A stretch of DNA of 34,140 nt from Chloroflexota bacterium. GTDB lineage: Bacteria; Chloroflexota; Anaerolineae; Caldilineales; Caldilineaceae. Where the stretch lies: the NCBI GenBank assembly GCA_030058085.1, contig JASGTU010000211.1, positions 1-34,140 on the forward strand, read 5' to 3'. The notes under the pieces are model-generated. The model searched no databases and was not told where the DNA came from. It worked only from the letters and a program-made list of their open reading frames with translations. Each line of letters begins with the position of its first letter. Within the stretch, counting starts at the first letter, position 1. The position numbers and the translations under genes were made by a program. Shown here piece by piece: positions 8,591-16,101 of the stretch.

Positions 8591-10264
8591 TCAATTCCAA
8601 CTGAACTGCCAGGTCTCGCTGGGCGGGCTGATGGAAACCAGCTTGCCGTCGACCTCCTCGACCGCTTCTACGTACCAACGCCACTGGCGACCGAATTCCT
8701 GAGGCGCCAACGAGCAGAGGCTGGCATCCATATCCCAGGAGGTCAGATTCGCAGGGCGCGGCTGCTCCAGCACCCAGATGACAATCTCCTGCCCGTCATC
8801 CATACGCCCATTGACAAAGCCCAGATGAAGGACATATTTGTCCTCGGCGCGCATATACGAAACCGGCAGCCATACCAAACTCGACGGCGCCGAACAACTC
8901 ATCGGCGTACCCGATTCGGGGCTGCGCAACACCGGCGCATCCAGCCGAAAAGCAGAGGCGGGACGCGGCGTCGGCGGGATAGCTGTAGCCGCCGGCGGGA
9001 CGGTTGGCGTCGCCGTAGCCGTTGGCAGCGGCGTCGGCGTGACTGGCGGCTGGTACCCGCCAGTCGGGATCACCAACACCTGTCCGGGCTGAATCGTAAA
9101 GGCGTCCTGCGCGTCGATATTGTTCGCCAGCATCAGGTCTTCCAGCGAAACCTCATGTCGCCGCGCCACCATGATCAGCGTATCACCCCGGCGAATTTGA
9201 TACGTAGGTACAGGCGCAGGCGTCTGCGTCGAGGTATCGGTCGGGGCGGGCGTCGCCGTCGGTTCAGGCAGCGGCGTCCACGTGCTGGTCGGCGCCGGCT
9301 GCGTTGTTCTCGTCGGCGTCGCCGTGGGCAACTCCCCAGCCGCAGCCCTGCCGGCGGCTGCGCTAGCCGCCACGACCTGCGCGGTTTGCGGCATCGTCGC
9401 GGCCGTCGTTGCCGTGGGCGGCGGCGTATTTGTCGCCGCCGGCACGGGCGTAGCCGTCGGCAGCGCCACACTGGCGGCCTCTGGTTCCTGTGTCTCTGTC
9501 ACCGCCGCAAGCGCAGCCTCGGCGGACGGGTCAGCAGGCTGTTCGAGCGGTTGCGCGCCTGCCGCTTGGGCCGGCTGCCCTTCGGTCTGCTCAACAGGCT
9601 GCTCATCAGCCGGCGCGACAACCGGTTCCTCTGCACTCAATGCGACCGCAGCCGCAACCGCTTCGCCGTCCGGCGCCGCCTCAACATCCGTACCGGCATC
9701 GTCGACGGATTCGGCAAGGGCGACGGCATCGGATTCGGCAACAGCCTCGGCGACGGCGTCTTCGCCCGCGGTTACTTCCTCTTCGTCGGGCGGAACAGGC
9801 GTCATCACAACCACAAACCCCCGGTTCGCGCCATCCTCTGCGCTTGGCCTCGCCATCGACAGCCGGGTCTGCGCCCAGGCGACGGGGTTGCTGCCGTCCA
9901 ACTGACTAGCCAGCGCCGCCACAAACAACACCACCAGCAGCGCCGGGATCCCCCACGTCAACACCGGCGGCGGCGCAGACGCCAGTTCGCGGCCGCAATG
10001 CGGACACAGCGCCAACTCAGCCGGTGAGCGCTCGCCACAATAGCGGCAGCGAATCATGCCAGTGCGCGCCTTGAGGTTTTCACCACAGGCCGGGCACACG
10101 CTGGCATGCACAGACGCCAAGCCGCCGCAGTGCGGGCAGCGTCGCCCGCCCAACGCCCGTGCGCCGGGCCTGCCGGCAGCGGACGGAGACGCATAGTCGA
10201 GATGGGAGGTAACGCCGGTAGACGCTTGTTGCGCCCCCGGCAACGGATGCGGTTCGTCGCTCAT
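8591..10264 (-). CDS. Zinc-ribbon / transmembrane / LysM protein
   Basis: Starting at ATG 10264 the protein has 557 residues. Two four-cysteine zinc ribbons are visible: C43/C46 with C57/C60, and C73/C76 with C87/C90. A transmembrane helix follows (about 98-122), then a long Ala/Glu/Val- and Pro/Thr-rich linker, a LysM domain (about 354-400; IRRGDTLIMVARRHEVSLEDL, ending in IQPGQVLVIP), a second PT-rich linker, and a C-terminal beta domain (about 440-557). LysM binds peptidoglycan, so the ribbons should be cytoplasmic and the LysM outside. A TTG at 10336 could extend the N-terminus, but that would overlap the rseP-like coding end by 29 bp; the ATG leaves 43 bp and has a GAAG tract upstream. 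A role linking wall and cytoplasm is plausible but unproven. Confidence 0.85.
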   Translation of the reverse strand: MSDEPHPLPGAQQASTGVTSHLDYASPSAAGRPGARALGGRRCPHCGGLASVHASVCPACGENLKARTGMIRCRYCGERSPAELALCPHCGRELASAPPPVLTWGIPALLVVLFVAALASQLDGSNPVAWAQTRLSMARPSAEDGANRGFVVVMTPVPPDEEEVTAGEDAVAEAVAESDAVALAESVDDAGTDVEAAPDGEAVAAAVALSAEEPVVAPADEQPVEQTEGQPAQAAGAQPLEQPADPSAEAALAAVTETQEPEAASVALPTATPVPAATNTPPPTATTAATMPQTAQVVAASAAAGRAAAGELPTATPTRTTQPAPTSTWTPLPEPTATPAPTDTSTQTPAPVPTYQIRRGDTLIMVARRHEVSLEDLMLANNIDAQDAFTIQPGQVLVIPTGGYQPPVTPTPLPTATATPTVPPAATAIPPTPRPASAFRLDAPVLRSPESGTPMSCSAPSSLVWLPVSYMRAEDKYVLHLGFVNGRMDDGQEIVIWVLEQPRPANLTSWDMDASLCSLAPQEFGRQWRWYVEAVEEVDGKLVSISPPSETWQFSWN

Positions 10265-10307
10265 GGGTTCTTCACTCTTCGCCGTGGCAAGGTTGCGACC
10301 CGAAGGA

Positions 10308-11657
10308 CTACTCGCCCAAAATCGTCGCCCAGTCAATGCCCTGCTGTGCAGTGGTGATATCGCGCACCGTAATCAACACGAGGAGCCCCAACAGCAACAT
10401 GAAACCTACCATATGGATCAAGCCTTCGCGTTCCGGGTTCACACGCCGGCCGCGCAACGTCTCAAAGGCGATGAAGAGCAGTCGTCCGCCATCCAAGGCG
10501 GGCAGCGGCAACAGGTTCGTGATCGCCAGGGCTGCACTCAAGATGGCAGACAGCCGGAAGATCGGGAACCACAGCCCCGTATCCAGCGTGGCGTTCACCG
10601 CTCCCCCTACCATTTGCGCAATGCCGACCGGTCCCGTCAACTGCGCGTCTGCCGGCTCCATCTGCCCCATCAGCAACAGGACAGGCAACTGCAGCACAAG
10701 CGAGATGTATTCACCCGTGCTGCGCACTCCTTGCCACAGCGCAGCCGTCAGCGGCAGCGTGGCAAGCGTGTTCACCGGGCCAATCTGCACGCCCAGCGCA
10801 CCCTGTCCCGGCGGGGGATCGGCGCGCGGCGTCACCGGAACGGTCAGCCACTCACCGTCGCGCAGCACCGTCATAGACACTTCAGTGCCTGCGTTGCGGC
10901 GTATCTCGTCGCTCAACGGCAGGTCGAGCGAAATCACCGACCCGCCTACCGAATAGACCAGGTCGCCTTCGCGCAGACCGGCCTCTTGCGCCGGCGTATC
11001 GTCTGCCACCAGCGTGATCTGGGTGACGAGAACCGGCACAGCTTCGACACCGTCCAGCAGCGTCTGCGGCGACATGCCCGCAGGCGCCACCGCCTCGAGA
11101 ATCTCGTCGCCGCGGCTGAAGCGCAACACATTCTCGCCGCCGCCGGCCGATTCACCGCGTTCCATTACCTCGTAGTCAATCTCGGGCACGGCGCTGATTT
11201 GAACCGGCTTATCGCCCAGCGACAAAAGCACATCGCCGGATTGGATGCCTAGCGCTGCCGCAGGCGAACCAGCCGCCGCCGTCGTAACTTGCGCATAGCC
11301 GACCACCGCAGGGAAACCGGCCATGAAGCTAGCCGCAAACAACACGACCGCCAGCAGCCCGTTCATGAGGGGGCCGGCGAACAGCGTCATCGCCCGCGCG
11401 CCTTTGCTGGCTGCGTTGAACGACCCAGGCGTCACTTCGCCCGAATCCTCGCTCATTCGGGCAAAGCCGCCGAAGGGGATCAGGTTTATCGTAAAATCCG
11501 TGCCGTCATAGGTAAAGAGCTTAACCAGCCGGGGCGGATAGCCCATGCCGAACTCTTCCACAGCGATGCCGTTGCGCCGGGCGACCCAATAGTGGCCCAA
11601 TTCATGGAAGAAGACCAGGATGCCCAGGACGATGATAAAGGAAACTACCGTGATCAT
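10308..11657 (-). CDS. rseP: RseP-like M50 site-2 (intramembrane) metalloprotease with PDZ domains
   Basis: The 449-residue protein has HELGH at residues 18-22 in the first helix, which supplies the zinc ligands and catalytic Glu. The LDG motif is NLLPLPALDGG in a C-terminal helix (about 387-397). Two PDZ-like stretches lie between: one with GSPAAALGIQSGDVLLSLGD and one with TPAQEAGLREGDLVYSVGG. Residues about 57-68 contain INLIPFGGFARM, also typical of RseP/YluC. These proteases cut transmembrane substrates such as anti-sigma factors or remnant signal peptides. It is the first gene of the minus-strand run and has its own promoter. No sigma or anti-sigma gene lies nearby, so its substrate is unknown. 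Confidence 0.92.
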   Translation of the reverse strand: MITVVSFIIVLGILVFFHELGHYWVARRNGIAVEEFGMGYPPRLVKLFTYDGTDFTINLIPFGGFARMSEDSGEVTPGSFNAASKGARAMTLFAGPLMNGLLAVVLFAASFMAGFPAVVGYAQVTTAAAGSPAAALGIQSGDVLLSLGDKPVQISAVPEIDYEVMERGESAGGGENVLRFSRGDEILEAVAPAGMSPQTLLDGVEAVPVLVTQITLVADDTPAQEAGLREGDLVYSVGGSVISLDLPLSDEIRRNAGTEVSMTVLRDGEWLTVPVTPRADPPPGQGALGVQIGPVNTLATLPLTAALWQGVRSTGEYISLVLQLPVLLLMGQMEPADAQLTGPVGIAQMVGGAVNATLDTGLWFPIFRLSAILSAALAITNLLPLPALDGGRLLFIAFETLRGRRVNPEREGLIHMVGFMLLLGLLVLITVRDITTAQQGIDWATILGE

Positions 11658-11731
11658 TCGGTTGCCTCTCGCAATGCAGTCCGCCGTCTAGCCGGGCAAG
11701 TGGCCCTACTGGGCGGGCTGCCGCCTCTCCG

Positions 11732-11761
11732 ATTATACTTGGCGCGCGGCGCACCCTGCAA
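11732..11761 (-). promoter_or_regulatory. Sigma-70-type promoter of the rseP-like operon
   Basis: On the minus strand a perfect -10 TATAAT (11732-11737) is preceded at 18 bases by TTGCAG (11756-11761). It is 75 bp upstream of the rseP-like ATG at 11657 and is the only good promoter seen before the run ending at 3296. Confidence 0.65.
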
Positions 11762-11818
11762 ACGAGCGCCACAAATGAGGTGCGTCCCAGAGTATTGGCG
11801 TACTCGTCGCGCCGGTTT

Positions 11819-11857
11819 GTAGAGCCGCACATCCGGCGGCAAGGATGCCGTCGCTAC
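11819..11857 (+). repeat. Imperfect hairpin (REP-like) between ipk and rseP-like gene
   Basis: A 39-nt imperfect inverted repeat bounded by GTAG (11819) and CTAC (11857) contains paired CATCC/GGATG arms and a GC-rich loop around GGCGGCAA. It lies downstream of the isopentenyl phosphate kinase and upstream of the rseP promoter. It lacks a T-tract, so it is not a classical terminator; it resembles small intergenic palindromes that occur in multiple copies in many genomes, but only this copy was seen here. Confidence 0.4.
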
Positions 11858-11907
11858 ACATTGATAAGCCAAGAAATTGGGACAGCCCCCATAATTGAAA
11901 CACGTCC

Positions 11908-12717
11908 TCACGCACGGATGCGCGTCCCGCGCACTCGCGCCGGGTCAGTCAAAACGGCATACACCGCACCGGGCGCCAAACCGCTGCACACGATCACCTC
12001 CAGCCCCGGGTGCGCCGCCGCCATGCCCAAAGCCTGCCGCACCTTGGCGACCATCCCGCCGGTAACGTCGATGCCGTGACTCCCGCCCAGCCCCGCCTCT
12101 ATCGCCGCCAACGTCTCCGGCCGGATCTCCGTAATGTGGGCGGCGGACGGGTCGACCTGCGGGTCAGCCGTATAGATGCCGTCCACCTCGCCCGCCAGCG
12201 CCAGCCGCTCCGGATGGAAATGGCCGGCTAGCCACTCGAAGATCTCCTCGGTGCTGGCGATCGTGCCGCCTATCTCGCTGTCGAGCGCCACATCGCCGTA
12301 GACCACGGGCAGCAATCCCCGTTCCAGTGCGGCCGCGACCGTCTCTTCGGGGCCGGCGACGATGCGCCCGTTCTCGCAGCGCAATGCGACGCCCGGCTGT
12401 ACGCCCCAAGCCGGCACGCCTGCATCCAGCAGCGCCTTGACCACGATGCGGTTCAGCCGCGCGGCCGCGTCTGCGGTCTTGGCAAAGCCAAACCACTCTT
12501 CCGGCGAGCGCACGCCGTGGCGCGTGCCATAGCGCCGGCCATACACATGCCCAAAGCTGCCCGATCCGTGTCCCAGCACCAGCCGCAGGTCAGGCCGTTC
12601 GCGCCGCGCCTGGGCGATCTCCGCCGCCAGACGCTCGATCACGTCCATGCGCGGCGTCTCGGCCTGTCGCTTATCCGTCAAGAGCGAGCCGCCCAACTTC
12701 AGAAAGACGATCCCCAT
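11908..12717 (-). CDS. Isopentenyl phosphate kinase (amino-acid kinase fold)
   Basis: The 269-residue protein begins with the amino-acid-kinase signature MGIVFLKLGGSLLTDK. It then has GHGSGSFGH (49-57), whose first His (H50) corresponds to the catalytic His that separates isopentenyl phosphate kinases from glutamate and UMP kinases. GEVDGIYTADPQV (about 197-209) and DVTGGMVAKV (about 238-247) are the downstream substrate and ATP motifs. The enzyme phosphorylates isopentenyl phosphate to isopentenyl diphosphate in archaeal-type alternative mevalonate pathways, which are also reported from some Chloroflexota. Four bases separate its ATG from the selA stop, so translation is probably coupled. 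No other mevalonate-pathway gene is in the window. Fosfomycin-resistance-type kinases share the fold and are the main alternative. Confidence 0.85.
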   Translation of the reverse strand: MGIVFLKLGGSLLTDKRQAETPRMDVIERLAAEIAQARRERPDLRLVLGHGSGSFGHVYGRRYGTRHGVRSPEEWFGFAKTADAAARLNRIVVKALLDAGVPAWGVQPGVALRCENGRIVAGPEETVAAALERGLLPVVYGDVALDSEIGGTIASTEEIFEWLAGHFHPERLALAGEVDGIYTADPQVDPSAAHITEIRPETLAAIEAGLGGSHGIDVTGGMVAKVRQALGMAAAHPGLEVIVCSGLAPGAVYAVLTDPARVRGTRIRA

Positions 12718-12721
12718 CGCC

Positions 12722-14149
12722 TTAGCGCTCCTCGCCCTGTTGCAGCGCCCGCGCCAAGTTGTCGATCAGCGCCTCGTCCTGTTCGGGAAGCGCCGTACGC
12801 GGGTCGAAGAGCAGATGCTCCTTTTGGATGCGGCACACGACCGGCGGCGACGCATGGCGCAACGCCGCGGCGACGGCATCCACGCGCGGCGTCTGCACCG
12901 CCAACACCGTCGTGGGCAGCGTCTCGCCGGGCAAGCTGCCGCCGCCTACCGCGCTCTCCCCGGCCCACACCGCACAGCGCACGCCGGCATCCTCTGTCAC
13001 CAAGGCGGAAAGCCGCAGCAGCCACGCCTCCGCCCGCGCTTGCAACGCATCCGGCTGTGCTGCGATCATGCGCCACACCGGAATCTCCTCCGTCGCGCGC
13101 CCGCGGCGATAACTGCGCAATGTCGCATCCAGCGCCGCCAGCGTCATCTTGTCCACGCGCAGCGCTCGCGTCATCGGGTGACGTCGCAACCGAGCGATCA
13201 GTTCCGCGCGACCGAGAATCAGCCCGGCCTGCGGCCCGCCCAGCAGCTTATCCCCGCTGAAAGTGACGATGTCCGCGCCCGCGTCCAGGCTCTCCTGCAC
13301 CATCGGCTCCGGCGCCAAGCCATAGGCCGCCGTATCCAACAGGGTCCCGCTGCCCAGGTCGTCGATCAGCAACGCCGGACCGCCCGCCTCGCCGCTTCGC
13401 CCATGCACAACCGCGGCCAGCTCCTCCAGCCTGGGCTCCGTCACAAAACCGATCTGGCGGAAGTTGCTGCTGTGCACGCGCATGACCGCCGCCGTCTCCG
13501 GTGAAAGCGCAGCCGAAAAGTCGCGCACGTGGGTACGGTTAGTCGTCCCAACTTCGACCAGGCGCGCTCCGCTCTGGCGCAGCACGTCGGGAATGCGGAA
13601 CCCGCCCCCGATCTCGACCAACTGCCCGCGGCTGATCAGCACCTCGCGCCCTACGCACAGCGCCGCCAGCACCAAGTAGATCGCGCCGGCGTTGTTGTTG
13701 ACGATCAGCGCGTCTTCGGCGCCGGTCAGTTCGCACAGGGCGGCGCGTGCATGGTCGTAGCGGCTGCCGCGCGCGCCGGCCTCCAGATCGTACTCCAGGT
13801 TGCTGTACCCCGCGGCGACGTCGTTCACCGCCTGGCGCGCCGCCGCGCTCAGCGGCGCGCGGCCTAAATTGGTGTGCACAATCACGCCGGTGGCGTTGAT
13901 CACGGGCCGCAGCGATGGCTGCATCGCCTGGGCCAGCGCATCTTCCGCCAGTGCCGGCCAAGCACCTGCCTCAGGCGCAGGCCGCCCCGCGGCGATAGCC
14001 GCTCGCGCCTCCGCCAACAGGCTGCGCAGCGTCTCCGTCATGCGCTCGACGCCAACCTCCGCGGCCAGCAAGGCGATCGCCGGCATGCGCAGCAAGGCGT
14101 CGACCGCCGGCAGCTTGCGAAATTCGGATTGTCGCTCCGCTTCGTTCAT
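12722..14149 (-). CDS. selA: L-seryl-tRNA(Sec) selenium transferase
   Basis: From ATG 14149 the product has 475 residues, the usual length of bacterial SelA. This PLP enzyme converts Ser-tRNA(Sec) to Sec-tRNA(Sec) using selenophosphate. Family signatures are VINATGVIVHTNLGRAPLS (about 83-101), YDLEAGARGSRYDHA (about 120-134), GTTNRTH (about 201-207), IDDLGSG (about 263-269), and the PLP-lysine motif TFSGDKLLGGPQAG with K301. A GTG at 14164 gives a five-residue longer form, but GTGAGG there fits better as the ribosome-binding site of the ATG. It follows the tRNA-Val gene and precedes the isopentenyl phosphate kinase by four bases. selB, selC and selD are not in the window. Confidence 0.94.
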   Translation of the reverse strand: MNEAERQSEFRKLPAVDALLRMPAIALLAAEVGVERMTETLRSLLAEARAAIAAGRPAPEAGAWPALAEDALAQAMQPSLRPVINATGVIVHTNLGRAPLSAAARQAVNDVAAGYSNLEYDLEAGARGSRYDHARAALCELTGAEDALIVNNNAGAIYLVLAALCVGREVLISRGQLVEIGGGFRIPDVLRQSGARLVEVGTTNRTHVRDFSAALSPETAAVMRVHSSNFRQIGFVTEPRLEELAAVVHGRSGEAGGPALLIDDLGSGTLLDTAAYGLAPEPMVQESLDAGADIVTFSGDKLLGGPQAGLILGRAELIARLRRHPMTRALRVDKMTLAALDATLRSYRRGRATEEIPVWRMIAAQPDALQARAEAWLLRLSALVTEDAGVRCAVWAGESAVGGGSLPGETLPTTVLAVQTPRVDAVAAALRHASPPVVCRIQKEHLLFDPRTALPEQDEALIDNLARALQQGEER

Positions 14150-14164
14150 GGCGTCCGGCCTCAC

Positions 14165-14193
14165 ACAAGAAACGGCTGACCGTCAGGCCAGCC
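14165..14193 (-). terminator. Terminator-like hairpin between tRNA-Val and selA
   Basis: On the minus strand GGCTGGCC-TGAC-GGTCAGCC forms an 8-bp stem (one G-U pair) at 14174-14193, followed by the interrupted T-rich stretch GTTTCTTGT (14173-14165). It lies 20 bases after the tRNA 3' end and 16 bases before the selA ATG. The imperfect T-tract suggests partial termination with read-through into selA. Confidence 0.6.
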
Positions 14194-14211
14194 GAAAATC
14201 GGGGTATTCCA

Positions 14212-14287
<76 letters not shown>

Positions 14288-14300
14288 AGACATGCGCAGT

Positions 14301-14329
14301 ACTATACCCTGCCCCCCCTGCTTTGTCAA
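14301..14329 (-). promoter_or_regulatory. Strong sigma-70-type promoter of tRNA-Val
   Basis: On the minus strand a perfect TTGACA (14324-14329) is 17 bases from TATAGT (14301-14306). The tRNA 5' end at 14286 is 15 bases downstream of the -10, so only a short 5' trailer is expected. The 17-base spacer contains a run of seven G. Confidence 0.88.
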
Positions 14330-14382
14330 AAGAAACGGCCTCTTCCCAGAGAAGCAGCAGCCTTGCAGCCGGCGGTAAAGCA

Positions 14383-15342
14383 TCACGCCTCGGTATAGTT
14401 CCCCTCGCGCCGCCACACGTCCAACATCAACTCATAGCGCGCCAGACGCATGCCCGTATAAATGCAATTGCTCGTGGAGAAGATATAGCCGCCGCCAGGC
14501 ATGCCGTGCCGCAGCGCATAGCGCGCCGACTCCACCACCTCCTCGTCGCTGCCGGTGTCCAGCAGGCCGCAATTCACATTGCCGATCAGACAAACCTGAT
14601 CCCCATATTGGCGCTTCATCTCCGCCATGTCCACCCCGCCCTGCGGATCGAGCGAATGCAGCGCGTGCGGCTTGGCAGCCAACAGTTGGTCGACGATAGG
14701 CATGATGTTGCCGTCGGTGTGTTTGATCACGTAGAAGCCCAGCTCGCGATAGGCCGACACAAGCTGCACGAGATAGGGTGTGATAAACTCGGCGAACTGC
14801 TCCGGGCGCAGAAACGGGCCGGTATTGAAGCAGTAGTCGGCGCACAGAGCGAACCCGTCCAGCCCGCCATGTTTATGCAGCGCCTCCGCCCGCCGCACCG
14901 CCGCGTCGACGCGCGCCTGCGCCTCGTCCTTCAGCCCTTGCGCATCGTCATACAGGCGATAACAGAACTCGGCCATGTGCGCCCCCTCCGGAATCGAGAA
15001 GGTGGCGTCGCCGTGGCGCATGATGAAGTACTCGTCGCCCGACCGCTCCCGGATCAGGTCGAGCAAGCGCATATCCTCTTCGACCGTGTCGGGATTGGTG
15101 TGGATGAAGATGGCGCTATGTTCGTAGCGCTCCGCCGTGGCGATATAGAGTTCCGCCATTTCGGCGCGGTGCAGGGCGCGTTCCTTCTCCTCCATCTGCA
15201 CCCATTGCGCATAGTTGCGATGGTTGGGATGCACCTTGCCGAACGCTTCCATGGTCAAGAAGAACACCAGTTCAAAGTGTGGCGTTCGCCCTTGCAACGG
15301 ACGCCGCTCCAGCGCGGCAATTAACCGTTCACGCGGCTTCAT
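14383..15342 (-). CDS. URO-D-fold protein, uroporphyrinogen decarboxylase/MtaA-like
   Basis: From ATG 15342 the protein has 319 residues with the TIM-barrel layout of the URO-D superfamily: an N-terminal MKPRERLIAALERR, a central FYVIKHTDGNIMPIVDQLL (about 222-240), the DPQGGVDMAEMKRQYGDQVCLIGNVN stretch, and GGGYIFSTSNCIYTG near the C-terminus. True HemE enzymes carry an N-terminal arginine-rich MRQAGR motif, which is absent. Corrinoid methyltransferases MtaA/CmuA have a His-x-Cys zinc motif; here the His is kept but the Cys is Asp (HTDGN). It is therefore a divergent URO-D-like protein of uncertain substrate. An AGGAG lies 11 bases upstream of the ATG; a longer start at 15405 is possible but not supported by a ribosome-binding site. 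Confidence 0.75.
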   Translation of the reverse strand: MKPRERLIAALERRPLQGRTPHFELVFFLTMEAFGKVHPNHRNYAQWVQMEEKERALHRAEMAELYIATAERYEHSAIFIHTNPDTVEEDMRLLDLIRERSGDEYFIMRHGDATFSIPEGAHMAEFCYRLYDDAQGLKDEAQARVDAAVRRAEALHKHGGLDGFALCADYCFNTGPFLRPEQFAEFITPYLVQLVSAYRELGFYVIKHTDGNIMPIVDQLLAAKPHALHSLDPQGGVDMAEMKRQYGDQVCLIGNVNCGLLDTGSDEEVVESARYALRHGMPGGGYIFSTSNCIYTGMRLARYELMLDVWRREGNYTEA

Positions 15343-15432
15343 GCGGCACGCGTCTCCTGTTTTCGTATGGGATGTATATGGCTCGGCGGCGCTTCGTCCG
15401 GGCAATTCGCGCGACGCAAGCAGCGCGCCGGC

Positions 15433-15482
15433 AAAAAAGCGCCGCCGGCCGCGTAGTCGAAAAACCTCACTGCGGCCGGCGC
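15433..15482 (-). terminator. Strong Rho-independent terminator after the Usp gene
   Basis: On the minus strand GCCGGCCGC (15472-15480) and its complement GCGGCCGGC (15444-15452) form a 9-bp GC stem with a 19-nt loop. A few further GC pairs and then TTTTTT (15438-15433) follow. It lies 22 bases after the Usp stop codon. Confidence 0.85.
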
Positions 15483-15503
15483 ACTCTGCCTAGACCGTAG
15501 TGG

Positions 15504-16016
15504 CTACGTATAGACGGGTCGCACCATCATTATGGGAACCGAGACGTGGTGCGACACGTACTCCGCCACGCTGCCGAAGATCAGCCGGTTCAGACCTCCG
15601 CGCGAATGCGTGGTCATCGCCACCATGTCGACGTCGTGGTTTTCGACGTACTCGACGATCTGTTCGCCGGGGTTGCCGAAACGCACCACCCACTCCACCT
15701 GATAGCCGTTATCCAGCAGGGCATTCATCACAGGTCGCATCTCGCGCCGGAATTCGGCTTCTGTGCTCTGCTCCACTTGCGTGGCAAAAATCGGGTGCGC
15801 CGCCTCCGTCACGTCTCTGGAGGTGTCGTACATCGCCACGTCCGTATCAGGTCCGGCTAAGCGGGCAGGCCGGCCAACAAACCCTTCCTGGCGCTGCCCT
15901 ACGCGCAGCAGTACGATCTCGTTGTCCTCGGCAGGCAGGTACTCTATCACATAGTCGACGATCTGCCGGGAAAACTCTGAACCGTTGACAGGGATCACAA
16001 CCTTGTGTCGTGTCAC
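15504..16016 (-). CDS. Universal stress protein (UspA family)
   Basis: The 170-residue protein has the alpha/beta Usp fold. The N-terminal strand is KVVIPVNGSEFSRQIVDYV, and an ATP-binding C-terminal motif of type Gx2Gx9GS is seen in THSRGGLNRLIFGSVAEYV (about 140-158) followed by VPIMMVRPV. The glycine-serine pattern suggests nucleotide binding, as in MJ0577-type Usp proteins. It is about 25 residues longer than the usual ~145. The GTG at 16016 is preceded by AAAGGA about nine bases upstream. It is downstream of the beta-hydroxyacid dehydrogenase, separated by a terminator-like hairpin, and is followed by a strong terminator; no clear separate promoter was found. Confidence 0.9.
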   Translation of the reverse strand: MTRHKVVIPVNGSEFSRQIVDYVIEYLPAEDNEIVLLRVGQRQEGFVGRPARLAGPDTDVAMYDTSRDVTEAAHPIFATQVEQSTEAEFRREMRPVMNALLDNGYQVEWVVRFGNPGEQIVEYVENHDVDMVAMTTHSRGGLNRLIFGSVAEYVSHHVSVPIMMVRPVYT

Positions 16017-16064
16017 AGCTCAACATCCTTTCTCCATTAGCATCCTTGCTATGGACTGATTGTT

Positions 16065-16094
16065 TAAACGGGGAGGCTTCTTCGCCCGACCCCG
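16065..16094 (-). terminator. Possible weak terminator between the dehydrogenase and Usp genes
   Basis: On the minus strand CGGGG (16090-16094) pairs with CCCCG (16069-16073), with an inner GGGC/GCCT pairing around a GAAGAA loop. The tail is only TTTAAAC, so termination is probably partial. The dehydrogenase stop is eight bases upstream. Confidence 0.45.
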
Positions 16095-16101
16095 GTTACA
16101 G

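Noticed and set aside
8420-10027. 535-residue plus-strand open frame, rich in Arg
   Set aside because: It lies antisense to the zinc-ribbon/LysM gene and the start of the HEAT gene; its Arg/Gln composition is a mirror of the Pro/Thr/Ala-rich linker and shows no domain.
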